From Ilyonectria destructans (taxonomy: Eukaryota; Ascomycota; Sordariomycetes; Hypocreales; Nectriaceae): a stretch of 64,000 nt of DNA. How positions within the stretch are numbered: position 1 is the stretch's first letter; each line of letters starts with the position of its first letter. The stretch is taken from contig JAHEWK010000004.1 of NCBI GenBank assembly GCA_020740775.1, forward strand, positions 558,001 to 622,000. Direction: 5' to 3'. The translations under genes were made by a program, and so were the position numbers. Below the pieces are notes generated by a model. That model was not told the DNA's origin, did no database searches, and saw only the letters and a program-made list of their open reading frames with translations. Positions 32,631 through 43,510 of this stretch are shown piece after piece.

Positions 32631-35215
32631 ATGTCTACCAGCAACTCCACATCCTTTGGTGACTGGAATCATGGGGTTCAGGTGGCCCAGAACTATGCAC
32701 CGATCAACGCCGAGATTCACGTCCCACTAGGTAAGGATATCTAGTATTTATCAGAGTCGGCTCCGCTGACAGGTCTCCAAAACCATTAGAACCAACCCCG
32801 CAGCCGTTCGCCTCGATTCCTTTCCGTCGTGATCGTGCCTTCGTCGACCGCGGAGACATCCTCAACCAGATCGACAGCCGCTGCTCTGAGTCGGCCGGTC
32901 GTGTTGCTTTGGTCGGCCTCGGCGGCATGGGGTATGTTCAGACGGTGAAACCTCTGATGAATAACGAAACTAACTGGAACAGAAAATCCCAGCTAGCTAT
33001 CGAATTCGCGTATCGAATCGCGGAAACCTCGGCCGATACATGGGTATTCTGGGTTCATGCTACCACGCCCGCTCGAATAGTGGAAGGGTTCAAGACGATT
33101 GCCGACAACGTCAAGCTGCAGGGTCGCAACCAGCCGAAAGCCGACATCCTCCAGCTCGTTTATAACTGGCTATCGAAGGAACAGCATGGCAAATGGCTTA
33201 TGATTCTGGATAGCGCTGACGACTATCACGTATTGTTTGGCGCGAACGAAAATTCGAACAATAGGCGGCCATTAGCGGACTATCTGCCACAGAGCCGGAA
33301 TGGATCTATCGTCCTCACTACACGAAATAAGAGCCTAGCTTTCCGACTGGCTGGCGATTACTCAGACATACTCGATATTGGCCCGATGACACAGAAAGAA
33401 GCTCTGGTGCTCTTGGAGAATAGAGTCGACTCGCTGTCAGATGTCAATATTGCAGCAATTCTCGTGAGGGTGCTTGACCTTATCCCGCTAGCCATCAGCC
33501 AGGCCGCGGCCTACATACGGAAGAATGCGCCGCGCAGCTCTGTCCAGCAGTATTTGGACGAGTTCCGAAAGAGCGAGGAGAAAAGAGCAAGGCTTCTTGG
33601 TCATAAGGCCGGTGACCTACGTCGGGACCTTCGGCAGGATGGAGGCGCGTCAAACGCCATCTTGACGACGTGGCTAGTGACGTTCGACCGTATCCGCTCT
33701 GAACGACCATCGGCTGCAGATCTCCTTTCACTTATGAGCTTCTTCAACCGGCAAGGAATCCCAGAATCGCTCCTCAAGCCCCCGAAAAATACTAGAGATG
33801 TTGTGCAGTTAAGCGGCCCGGAAGAGATGATCGACTCGGAATCGGATAGCTCCAGTGGTTGCGATGCTGACAGCGATTTCGAGGACGATCTAGAGACACT
33901 GAGGGATTACTGCATGATTACATTAGCTGACATGGAGAGTAATAAGGAGAATACTTTCGAGATGCATGGACTCGTGCAGTTATCAACTAGGAGATGGCTG
34001 AAAGCCAACAAGCGCCAGGAGCATTTCCAGAATCAGTATATCACGTTGATGGCTGATTCGTTTCCAACCAGAGACTATAGGAATTGGACGACTTGCCGCA
34101 CACTCTTTGCACATGTGGAAGTAGCAATAGAGTACCGGCTAAAGGAGAACAGTCTCAAAAAGAAGTGGGCCGATCTCTTGCATAATGGAGGATGGTACGC
34201 ATTATTGCAAGGCAGTTACGCCATTGCAGAACAGATGGCTCGCAAAGCAAAAGATACACGCGAGGAGATATTAGGAAACGAGAATGTAGAGACCCTGGCA
34301 AGCTTATCACTATTTGCAAGGGTTCTCTCGTCTAAAGGGTCATATGCAGACGCCGAGAAGCTGTTGGTGCAAGTGATGGAGACTCACAAGACGAAACTAG
34401 GAGCAGATCATCCTGATACGCTAACCAGCATGGCCAATCTTGCGTCAATATACAGGAACCAAGGCCGATGGGAGGAGGCAGAAAAGCTGGAGGTACAAGT
34501 GATGGAGACCTTTAAGATGAAACTGGGAACAGATTATCCTTCTACGCTAACTAGTATGGCTAATCTTGCGTTGATATTTTGGAACCAAGGCCGATGGGAG
34601 GAGGCAGAGAATCTGTTTGTGCAAGTGATAGAGACCTTTAAGACGAAACTAGGAGCAGATCATCCTTCTACACTAACCAGTATGGCCAATCTTGCGTCAA
34701 CATATAGGAACCAAGGCCGATGGGAGGAGGCAGAGAATCTATTTGTGCAAGTAATGGAGACTCGCAAGATGAAACTGGGAGCAGATCATCCTGATACGCT
34801 AACCAGTATGGCCAATCTTGCATTAACATTTTGGAACCAAAGCCGATGGGAGGAGGCAGAGAACCTATTTATACAAGTAATAGAGACTCGCAAGATGAAA
34901 CTAGGAGCAGATCATCCTGATACACTAACCAGCGTGGCCAATCTTGCGTCAACATTTTGGAATCAAGGCCGATGGGAGGAGGCAGAGAAGCTGGAAGTGC
35001 AAGTGATGGAGACAAGCAAAATGAAACTGGGAGTAGATCACCCTGATACGCTGACCAGTATGGCCAATCTTGCTTTTACTTTGAACAGCCAAGGCCGAGA
35101 TGAAGAGGCGTTGGCCTTGATGGAGAAATGTGCCCAAGCGCGGCAACAGGCCCTTGGTGCAAAGCATCCAGATAGTATCTTATCCTTCGCCACTCTGGGG
35201 GCGTGGAGGAATTAG
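32631..35215 (+). CDS. NLR/STAND receptor: amyloid motif, NB-ARC, TPR repeats (824 aa)
   Basis: Exons 32631-32730, 32790-32931 and 32983-35215 give 824 residues. The N-terminus holds FGDWNHGVQVAQNYAPIN, the counterpart of the effector's C-terminal motif. A linker IPFRRDRAFVDRGDIL leads to NB-ARC: P-loop GLGGMGKSQLAIEFAYR (rebuilt across intron 2), Walker B KWLMILDSADD, sensor SIVLTTRNKS, GLPL-like DLIPLAISQAAAYI, and an MHD-like MHGLVQLSTRRWL. From about residue 510 there are roughly eight 42-residue TPR units of the kinesin-light-chain type (ADHPDTLTSMANLA...NQGRWEEAE). Intron 2 (32932-32982) is 51 nt and open in frame, so an unspliced transcript would insert 17 residues into the P-loop. Expected role: ligand sensing by TPRs, then amyloid seeding of the HeLo-like partner. 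Confidence 0.93.
34371..35090 (+). repeat. 126-bp tandem repeats coding for TPR units
   Basis: About six near-identical 126-bp units inside the NLR gene, each spelling a 42-residue TPR with the string AACCAAGGCCGATGGGAGGA. Differences between units cluster in a few codons (e.g. ASIYR/ALIFW/ASTYR/ALTFW; HPDT/YPST/HPST). High internal identity implies recent duplication or gene conversion. Confidence 0.85.
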
Positions 35216-36000
35216 TGTCATTTATCTATAATTGCGCTCTTGCACTTATCGATATATTTAAGAATGACGCTGAGTGGAAAGGTTAGGAATGCATTAGGTA
35301 GCCGCTGTTGAGATGTTTTTGGTTGCTGTTAATAACCACTGCTCTTACACCATGTAAATATGAAAGGGCAACTGTGAGCACAACCACATTAGTCCAAATT
35401 GGCCCTAACTTGAGAAACTTTAGACTTTGGAATACTGACGCTAAACCCGCAGTCCACTGTAGTACTTCGCTACTAATTTTGCCACTAGCGATAATGTCAT
35501 CTGTCTCTTGGGCGTCATTCGCACTGTACCACATCTTCCACCAAAAAATGGACCGCAAGGAATCAACAGATAGAAATACACCAAGATGGACAATACCAGT
35601 ACTCGATCAATAAAATAGACTCACGCGGTGTCAATACGGACATGTTAACACAGCTATGGTAGATGTATAACACCACTGGATTTAAGATAGCCTTGGAAGA
35701 ACTTCTAATTCGCGGCCTTGGTCAAGGACGAAGAATCAAGGAATAGTTAAGTGATCCGGAATGATGAAGAGGTTCATAATTATGTCCTCGCTCATACGGG
35801 TAGTTCTATGTTGCTTCTACACTAGGTGAGTGGATAACTCAAGTTCCCTGATCCGAAATTCTTTATTAGCTACCACAATCCCATTCATCCAAATCCCAGC
35901 TCTGTAACCAAGGGCTTGCTAAATTGCAAGCGAATCGCAATAACACCAAAGCACCTTGTCACCTCGTCGCAAGTCCCTCGAAAAGTATGCTCAAATTTTC
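35216..36000. other. Intergenic region with one possible small membrane ORF
   Basis: A minus-strand 91-codon ORF at 35283-35558 ends with a hydrophobic stretch (WTNVVVLTVALSYLHGVRAV). It has no relative I recognise and could be chance or the end of a decayed gene. Otherwise nothing is seen. Confidence 0.4.
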
Positions 36001-37800
36001 CTAGATACCAACCGACTGCTGAGGCTGGACTGTGTTTTGCACAGCCGTCTTGGAGTCGCTCTTCTCATCCGACTGGTGGCCGCTCGACGCGTCAGCATCG
36101 ATGAGACCAGCATTGCGCTTGCGTCGGATTCGATCATCGATGTATCTGACAATGGCCAGAATAGTACCAAAGGTGAGAACACCAATTCCAATACTGAAAC
36201 CACGGCGATATAGGGGCTTGTCATCAGCTCGGAAGATCTGGGCGCCGTAGATTCCGGCAATGTTGGCACCCATAATAACCCTGTTCAAAGGTGTAAGTAA
36301 TGATCCTGGAAATCAATAGAGGGAAACTCACATTGCCATGGCCAACGCTCGTTCCTCAGAATCGTCGCAGGCCAGCGACATCCATGCAATGTTGAGGGGG
36401 TGAGAGAACGTGCCAAATGTCTGCGTCCAGACAACACCAAAGTATCGAACTCCCCGGAGGTCGATCTCAGTGAAACCGCGGTTGAAGACGTAACCAAGCA
36501 GATGCATGCTAAGTCCAGTAATGACGGTCGGTCCACGCTTGTTGCTAGAAGGTCATTTTGTCAGCGCAGTCCTAGTGTTTCTAGTCATCTAGTGTCTAAC
36601 TCACTATCGATCTGAGACGTAGCTAAAAGCGAAAGACGTTGGGATCTGGAGGAAGAGACCAACGGATGCCATTGCATTGCTCTTCAGGGTTCCGAAGCCA
36701 AAGCTTTTCACAATTGATGGAGAGTAAGTGTCGAAGCCACGCTGAGGTCCGTTGTTGCAGAGGGTAATGAGGAAGTGGATCCACAGACGCCAGTTTGAGA
36801 ACTAAAGCGAGGAGTCAGTACAAGATATGAGGAAGAGAATGGCTAGTTGACATACAGCCTTCTTGAAAGCCGTCAGGCCGATGCGCTTCTTCTTTTTGCC
36901 CTTCATGGGATCATCGAGGAGAACACGAGTCTGGAGAATGTGCAGTTCCCTCTCCGTGAAGAAGGAGATGCGTGGAAGGAAAGTACTGCGGGGGTTCTTG
37001 AAGGAGTCGGGAAGGAGAAATCCGAGGACAAAGCCACTGGCAATGGTGAAGATACCCATGATGGTGAACAGCCAAAACCAGCCGGCTCGTCCTTCAACAC
37101 CACGCATGTGAAGAATTCCGTATGCCAACAGCTTTGAGGAGGCTTGGCCGAACTGGTTGCCAAAGTAGAAGAACATGACGCGCTTCGCAGTCTCCTTTCG
37201 GGTATACCAAGTGGACAGGGTCCAGAGACCACCGGGGATGAAGCCCGACTCGGTAATTCCCAGAAGGAACCGGGTCGCGATGAAAGAACCGTAGCTGTTC
37301 TGGAAGGCCTGGAAGGTGCTGACGGTTCCGAAGAGGAAGAGCTGGAGGGTCAGCCACTTGCCGGGGCCGACGCGGTAGAGAATCATGTTGGAGGGAATCT
37401 CGAAGAGCACGATGCCCAGAGAGAGCATCTGCTGGCCGACATTGAACTGATCTTGGTCGATTCCGACATCTTCCATGAAGTTATCGGTGATGGCGTTGGC
37501 AATGTTGCCTCGATCGAGCTCTGCGACGCGACGAGTTAGACCGAGATATGAGAATGAGCGGGCGATGTGACTTACGCAAGCAGAAGAAGCCGAGGGTCAG
37601 AAGGGGCATGATTATCAAGTCCAGCCTGATTGGTCAGTTGAAGAACGTTGTAATCCGGCTTGTCGGTGCAAAACTTACTTCCGTTTGGCCTTGCGCTCCT
37701 CCTCCCTGCTCCAGTCGGCGCGCAAGTTGAGAGCTTCCTCATCGTCCCTGGGAGGGGAGTATTGAGTCGGGTCCGCCGATTTGGTGTCTAGCTTCGACAT
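36001..37800 (-). CDS. MFS anion:cation symporter, allantoate/nicotinate permease (Dal5/Tna1) type (508 aa, 6 exons)
   Basis: Exons 37800-37679, 37625-37576, 37520-36856, 36801-36605, 36544-36332 and 36280-36001 keep phase throughout. TM1 reads LDLIIMPLLTLGFFCLQLDR, followed by RGNIANAITDNF, IPSNMILYRVGPGKWL, RFLLGITESGFIPGGLWTLS and WYTRKETAKRVMFFYFGN. These are hallmarks of the fungal anion:cation symporter family, which takes up organic acids and amides such as allantoate, nicotinate, pantothenate or biotin. The loop region includes SYVSDRYNKRGPTV, the second-half DRxxxR motif, and the C-terminal half ends in a long hydrophilic tail. The start at MSKLDTK (37800) is favoured; an in-frame upstream Met at 37863 would add 21 residues. 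Substrate unknown. Confidence 0.92.
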
Positions 37801-37890
37801 GTTGGCGAGCTGAGCGTTGCGTTGAACTTGATGGTTCTGGCCGGGGGAAAAACTCCCATCCAACGCGGAGAGCCTTCTTCACTTAAGGAC

Positions 37891-37974
37891 CTCCCCAATA
37901 GTTGCCAAGACCCCCCAATAGTTGCCAAGACTCCCAGTGACTTCGCCAAGGCATCCTAATGGTGTTGCCAAGAC
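37891..37974. repeat. 20-bp direct tandem repeat upstream of the MFS gene
   Basis: CCCCAATAGTTGCCAAGA occurs twice at a 20-bp period (37891-37910 and 37911-37930), followed by two weaker copies ending in GCCAAG (37931-37974). The array lies about 90-175 bp upstream of the start at 37800, where it could bind a regulator or simply be a small minisatellite. Confidence 0.8.
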
Positions 37975-39905
37975 ACACCGCCTGGGGGCAATATCTGTTC
38001 TGGATTTACCGAGCGATATGGTGACATGCGAAGATGCGAGCACGCCATCCACAAATGCCGTCGAGCCAGGCGTGATAGGGCCAAAGAACTGCGCAGTGAC
38101 GGCTAGCGCAAGATTAAGCCAAGAGCCAAGACTCTCCCTCCGCTCGCCATCAGCGCCTCCGATTTGGTATTCGTGGGGGCATGTGAAGGGAAAATGACTC
38201 ACTTCCAATTGGAGTCGAGGATTTGCGTGAACTCCCCGCTGCGTTCTCCCCGAAGACGCGCGCCGAGAAGATGGACTCCCCGTGATGGGTCGCTGGCGAC
38301 GGTCCGAGGTGAGACACGAGTCCCGTGAGACGCCTCCAACGAACGCCATGTCTATCCTTGGTTGTAGGTATTTGGGAAGCTATTGCAGCGGTTTGTGTGA
38401 GAATATAGAGACACACAAAGCCTACTGTAGAGTCACATGCTCTCCTGTTCTAAACTCTCTCATTGAGGCCGGTAGAGCCCCCCCTCGTCCCATTTTACGT
38501 GATTCTTGCCGGGGCTCAATTCAAACCTGAAGTTAAGCTTAACGACAGAGCCACCTTAGCCCCAAACTCGCAGCTTCAGGCTTTATTCAGTGGGGCCTAG
38601 ACCTCCCAAAAAGAAAGGTGTGTAGCCGAGCCACGTCACTAGCGCCGGATTCGTCGGCGGCCACTCTGGATTGCACGACTTCCGGAGGATGACGACATGT
38701 GCATTACGATGAGGCGAGAGCTTGGGTCGACAAGAGGCAAGGGGCCTGGCTGGAGAGGGGACATGGCTCCCTCGTCGCCGAGTCTTTCGAAGCGTGGCTC
38801 AGAGATGACGGCCCGTATACTGAGGCCAGTCGAATCAACAGCGCCCTCCAGTTCGTCCGGATCTTTTGCGACTTCCGGTTCCAAGTCATCATCTCGAAGC
38901 GGGGCCATTGGAGGAAAATAGCCCCAGAGTCCACTGCCGAGTCGTCCCATCCTGCAGTCTTCTCCCCGGCCAGTCCCGCTCTCCGTGGACGGGGCTCTGA
39001 TGGCGCAATATTAGCCCCAAATATCCCAGGATCCCCGTCCCAAATCTGCCAGAACCTGCTCTAGCTGCTACGAGTTCTCTCATTTCTCTTTGTGTTCGGT
39101 CTGGCGAGGCAGCGAATGATAGGGCATGACCTGGACGCCCGGCGTTGGCGCGCTTGTCGCGCCCGGCCAGCCTCTACTGTCAGCCCCCAAGTCTAGATCT
39201 GCAGGTTGGCTTGGCGTTTGCAATGAGGGTGGGGTTAATATGAGAATCTACTTTTTGCTTTTTTTTTATTCACATCCATGCATCATCTTTCTCACCTCGT
39301 GGCCCCCTGCGACGCGCTTGCTGGCCCAGACCGTGATTGCCACGGAGCAAGCTCGCAATAGTGTCGTGTGACCAGGATTTTTATCAGCTCAGCCCGACGT
39401 GGAGGTCTCGCTGACCATGGTTGATGCCTAGCACACCTCTGGTCCAGACCTTGCCTCATCTCCGCTCAGGTGACGAGTCGAAGAATGTGGAGATAATGGT
39501 TAGCTGAAAGATCAGCCATGGGTGACCTAGACAACACGATCAGGCTGAGATGGTCCCAAACGACAATAGGTCCATCTTCAAAATAATGGGAGCCAACGCA
39601 ATGCATCAACATTGTCGGGCTAGTTTAGGTGGTGGGGGATTGACCACAAGACGGGACCTTAAATCAAGCCGTCTTGTCATCATTGTAGTCAACCTGGTTA
39701 CTACCGCAGCCTCAAGGTACCAGTATTTCGGTATACACTTCAGATAATTAAGGGAAGAATACCCGACGCCCTACTTCTGTAGCCAAACACATAGTGCGTG
39801 TAGACCACTAAATTGATCCTGTCGACTCCCTTAAGATATGTAGCGTCGATCTGTGTGCCACTATTGAATGCACCTCCACGCAGCATTATCAGAGCGACGA
39901 CTTAC
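37975..39905. other. GC-rich region without a convincing gene
   Basis: About 1.9 kb with overlapping ORFs on both strands (up to 156 codons at 37879-38349 minus and 121 codons at 38699-39064 plus). None has a recognisable domain, and codon patterns are ambiguous. Short echoes such as repeated GGGGC/GCCCC words suggest relic repeat DNA. Not called. Confidence 0.4.
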
Positions 39906-40210
39906 TGGGATCATCCACGAGATGCCGTAGATCCACCAGCCCAAGACAATGGCCAGAGCCCAGACCACTAAGCCGGGCGTAGCGAGGGCCTCATCAGAAT
40001 AGAACGTTAAGCCATGTTGCTTTTCTTTGAGAAATCAGCCAACCGCACCGAGGAGCCGTGGCTCAGAAAGGAGGCGAATTGCACCATAGTCTTGAGAGCG
40101 GCCTGGCCGATGTTAGGCTCAGTGAAATGATCAATGTGGCTGAGCTGCAGCTCGTGGACTGCAGTAGTCTCGTCGATCCTCGCATCCCGTCCTCGCTTCG
40201 TCGGTCATCT
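39906..40210 (-). pseudogene. Decayed exon of a membrane protein
   Basis: Read leftward, one frame gives HIDHFTEPNIGQAALKTMVQ and ASFLSHGSSVRLADFSKKSN. After a small frame change, PGLVVWALAIVLGWWIYGIS continues to a GTAAG donor at 39905. The second part is a clear transmembrane helix. The shift between the two parts and the lack of a clean downstream exon suggest a decayed transporter-like gene. The family could not be named. Confidence 0.4.
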
Positions 40211-40437
40211 CCCATGTGTCATCAGTGCAATCGTGATTGGTCACATGTTCGCATTTGGTCACGGAACCAGTCAGCACGAGGTCATTACAGTCCGGATATT
40301 GATATTACATAGCCCTAGAATACTCTCTCATCTATAGTCTTCTCATTACGTCCCTCGGCGCGTATTACCCAAACAATAATCCCGATTATACACCCAGTAC
40401 TTGTCAACTTACAGTAACAATCTCTGGTATCCCAGCC

Positions 40438-42780
40438 TTAATCTAGATCATACTGATGTGGTACCTCATTTTCCGCCTTTTCAACTGCGTAGTGCCCCAA
40501 TCGTATCAACTCAGCTATGAAATCATTAATCATTTCCATATGTGTCGTCTCATATTCAGACAACCTTCGTATTGGTATACGCTGAAGGAAGTCTGACGTA
40601 GACTTGAGGAGTTCTATGTCGGCCTTTGCTCGTGGGTCCAGCGGGTTCATGAGAATGTTGCAGAAGAGCGTTATGAGTGCAGACATGGGGTAAAATATGA
40701 TGACCCTGTGAATTATTAGCCTTTGCACATAGAAGCTAGAATGAACCTTATAAACACCGAAGCAGGTGAAGAAGAACGCAAGCTTCAAGGAAGTAGAAAC
40801 ATACCAATATGTTTCACTCGGTAGCCCTGTAACAGCTCCCCGTAAGTAAAATAACGTCGATCGACTTGCTTCCACCGACAGCGCTAAACTCGATTGAAAG
40901 CCACTATTCCAACTAACTTTCTCGTCTTCAGCTCCCGTGCGGCATCTTCCAGAGACCCTGTGGATCATAGTCATGAGGTAGTGGTAATCCAAGCACGTAA
41001 GGATTTGCCGCATGTTTTTCGGTAGTTTCCAACTCGAATTGGGGTCGGAGGTTTCTGGAACTACCAGCACAGGCCGTTGCTCTGAAGGGAGGGATATCCG
41101 CCAACTCTCAAGCTCATCGTCCAGTTCACGGATATTTCGAAGAAGTTCGGACTCTGATTTCTGGGAAGCTGAAGGCGAATAGAGGTACCGGCACACTTTT
41201 TCTTTGAGAATGCTTAGTGGTAAGTGGCCTGGAAAACGCGGTACCAATGCCGCATCGGCAAGATAGAGGAGGTCGTGGTCAGCGAGATCTGGAAATAGGA
41301 CCTGACTCTCTTCATAGCGTTCTGGAAGAGTAAGGTCGCAGAAGTCGTCAACTAGGATAGGTGGCTGCCCAGTGCGCATCGCGATGTCCTTGTCAAGACC
41401 ATAGCATAACCAGAAGAGCATCCGGATTTGATAACTTTCTCGCTCTTGATGACTCGTTTCTGCTCCCCATTGAGGCCTAGGGGCATAGTGATGGCCACCA
41501 AGCAGCACGACTTTTCGACAAGCCACAGCATGCAGCATCATGGCTGTTTGTAAACGACCAGAGAAGGTCTGATATAGGAGCTGTAGCCAAGAAAACACCA
41601 ATTGTTAGGTCGAAGCTGTATTCATGGGAGGAATGGGCCCACATACCAGCATAAAAACTGTCTGAAGGCTCATAACACTCGCGTCCTCGAAAACGTCCGC
41701 TAGAAGGTGAGTAGCTATCGTCGCACACGTATCGGGATTGACGCCCATGTCAACGGTGCACGCCGTTCGAGTGAGGCCCACAAAGGACATGAAGGCAAGG
41801 ACACAGGCCTTAGCACTAATATGCCCAGGTGTTTCTTGCCCATCAGCCGGAGCATAAGCCATGTCAAGCGTATATCTGAAGAGGACATTGTCGATGATTG
41901 GAAAGATCAATCCAAACACGCTGCTCTGAAAGTGATTTAATATGCTCTCAACAACAGCGCGATCTGGCATGCATTTCAGAAGTTCGGATGCGTCTTGGGC
42001 CGGACGAGTCTGCACAACTACAGACGGCAATTGGTTCCGGGTCCCAAGGTCGCTCAATTTCTGGATTGGACTCCACTGGCCCGTTCTTGAGAAGATCCAT
42101 TGTTGGCCTTTCGCTGAGAAGAAGGGCATTCCGTTATGACAGCTTACTTGTCCCAGGTGATGGCCGGCGAAGTGGATCTGACTAGAAGAGGCTGCGGAGG
42201 TGTTAATAAAATCACGAGAGCTGGTCGCGGCGGCTTTCATAACATACTGGTGGCGACTTGATCTCTCAGCGGAACAAAGCTAATAGAGGATGCACTATCC
42301 AGTCCAATCGTCGATGCTGCGCGTGATGTGGAAGAACGGGAAGAACTTGACAGCGAAGTGTCTCCCAAATTGAGCCCAATTCCTCTCGCCAAGGCCTCCT
42401 CGAGGTCGCTGATACGTGCGGGTAGACTCCTCTCTGAGCGAGTCCTGGCTCTGACAAGGAACAAGATATTTTGTTAGTCGACATACATTACAAGGCCCAA
42501 CGGTTGGAGTAGACGTAGGATTAAGTCGAAGCTCACCTCGCGTTTCTGATCTTCTTTCTTCCTCTCACGCGGTCGAACGTACATAGCAACCCATGATGCA
42601 AACACCAGTCACATTCAGGCTCCGGCCCTGAAGTATCGCATCCAATCTGCACCATCGCAATCGACCAGGTCAGTCATCTCCATCATGGCTAGTCTAGAGG
42701 CTCTCGGCCGAACAGGTACGTACTTTTCTCCTATGGCATGCATCGCAGGCCTTCTTGGACTGGAACTTACTCGCCGACAT
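40438..42780 (-). CDS. Zn2Cys6 fungal-type transcription factor (about 685 aa, 5 exons)
   Basis: Exons 42780-42724, 42646-42537, 42450-42248, 42191-41647 and 41580-40438 join in phase. The zinc cluster is split by intron 1: ACDACHRRK|IGCDTSGPEPECDWC...LLC, giving the six-cysteine pattern. A basic linker (RVRGRKKIRNARARTRSERS) and coiled segment (ARISDLEEALA) follow. The middle-homology region (Fungal_trans) is seen as ISAKACVLAFMSFVGLTRTA, LLYQTFSGRLQTAMMLHAVA and LFWLCYGLDKDIAMRTGQPP. It is a nuclear DNA-binding regulator. Near 40,740 the reading FGVYKVHSSFYVQRL looks like a possible retained intron, so the C-terminal part may be slightly different. It is divergent from the fatty-acid hydroxylase gene. 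Confidence 0.88.
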
Positions 42781-43510
42781 GGTGAGCAAGAGGAGACAGA
42801 GAGAGGCAAGTGCCGAGTGCCCTTTCGCAGGGGTCGGCGACGTCTCAATCGGGTAATCAATCCTATGCTCAAACAATTTGCGTGTGATTCGCCAAGGCGT
42901 ATTGCAGGTAGGATTGTGTTTGAATATCCAAGTGACACTCGCCAACCCCATCCCATATAAAGTGGACTGCAGCGACAGATGACCCTAGAGCCAGAGGCCA
43001 AACTTCCGCTGACTCAGCGCAAGGTCGGATGGAATAGTTTCCTATTTGCATACGTGGATCGGTTACGTGACGTAGGCAAGAGGCTGAGTTCTACAGCAGG
43101 GGGCGTCCCGCTGTGACCGTCAAACTCATCTAATTTGAGCTTGTCGATTGAGTGCTCAAGCCCAGCATTGTTGAAGCTATCCCCGTTGGAGAGACCAAAC
43201 GAGCCGGTTAAGCACGCGAGGCTGTATTGGGACTAGCTAGCTTATTTAATCTCACCCGAATGTTCCGCTTAGTCACCGCTCAAGTTGGAGCATCTGTTGC
43301 TTTGTCTTCTCAATCTCATGCCACCTCACGGCGCAACAGACCACTGTAAATCTGTAAATGCATCAAATCACCCACTCTTGTTTATACCATGTGGCTTTTC
43401 GCCACTGATGCTTCTTCGTCAATCATGTTCCAGTCATTATTCATTGCAAATATTACATCCATTTTTCTTTCGACTACCTCACAACATTCAACCCCCTGAC
43501 CAGGACGACC
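42781..43510. promoter_or_regulatory. Divergent promoter region (regulator / hydroxylase)
   Basis: 730 bp between the starts of the Zn2Cys6 gene (leftward) and the hydroxylase (rightward). No clear operator or CGG triplet pair was pinned down. The short ORF at 42615-43001 is a shadow that continues into the regulator's exons. Confidence 0.4.

Noticed and set aside
38150..39100. Several GC-rich ORFs on both strands
   Set aside because: Frames overlap on both strands with similar length, the pattern expected from GC-rich non-coding DNA. No motif is visible.
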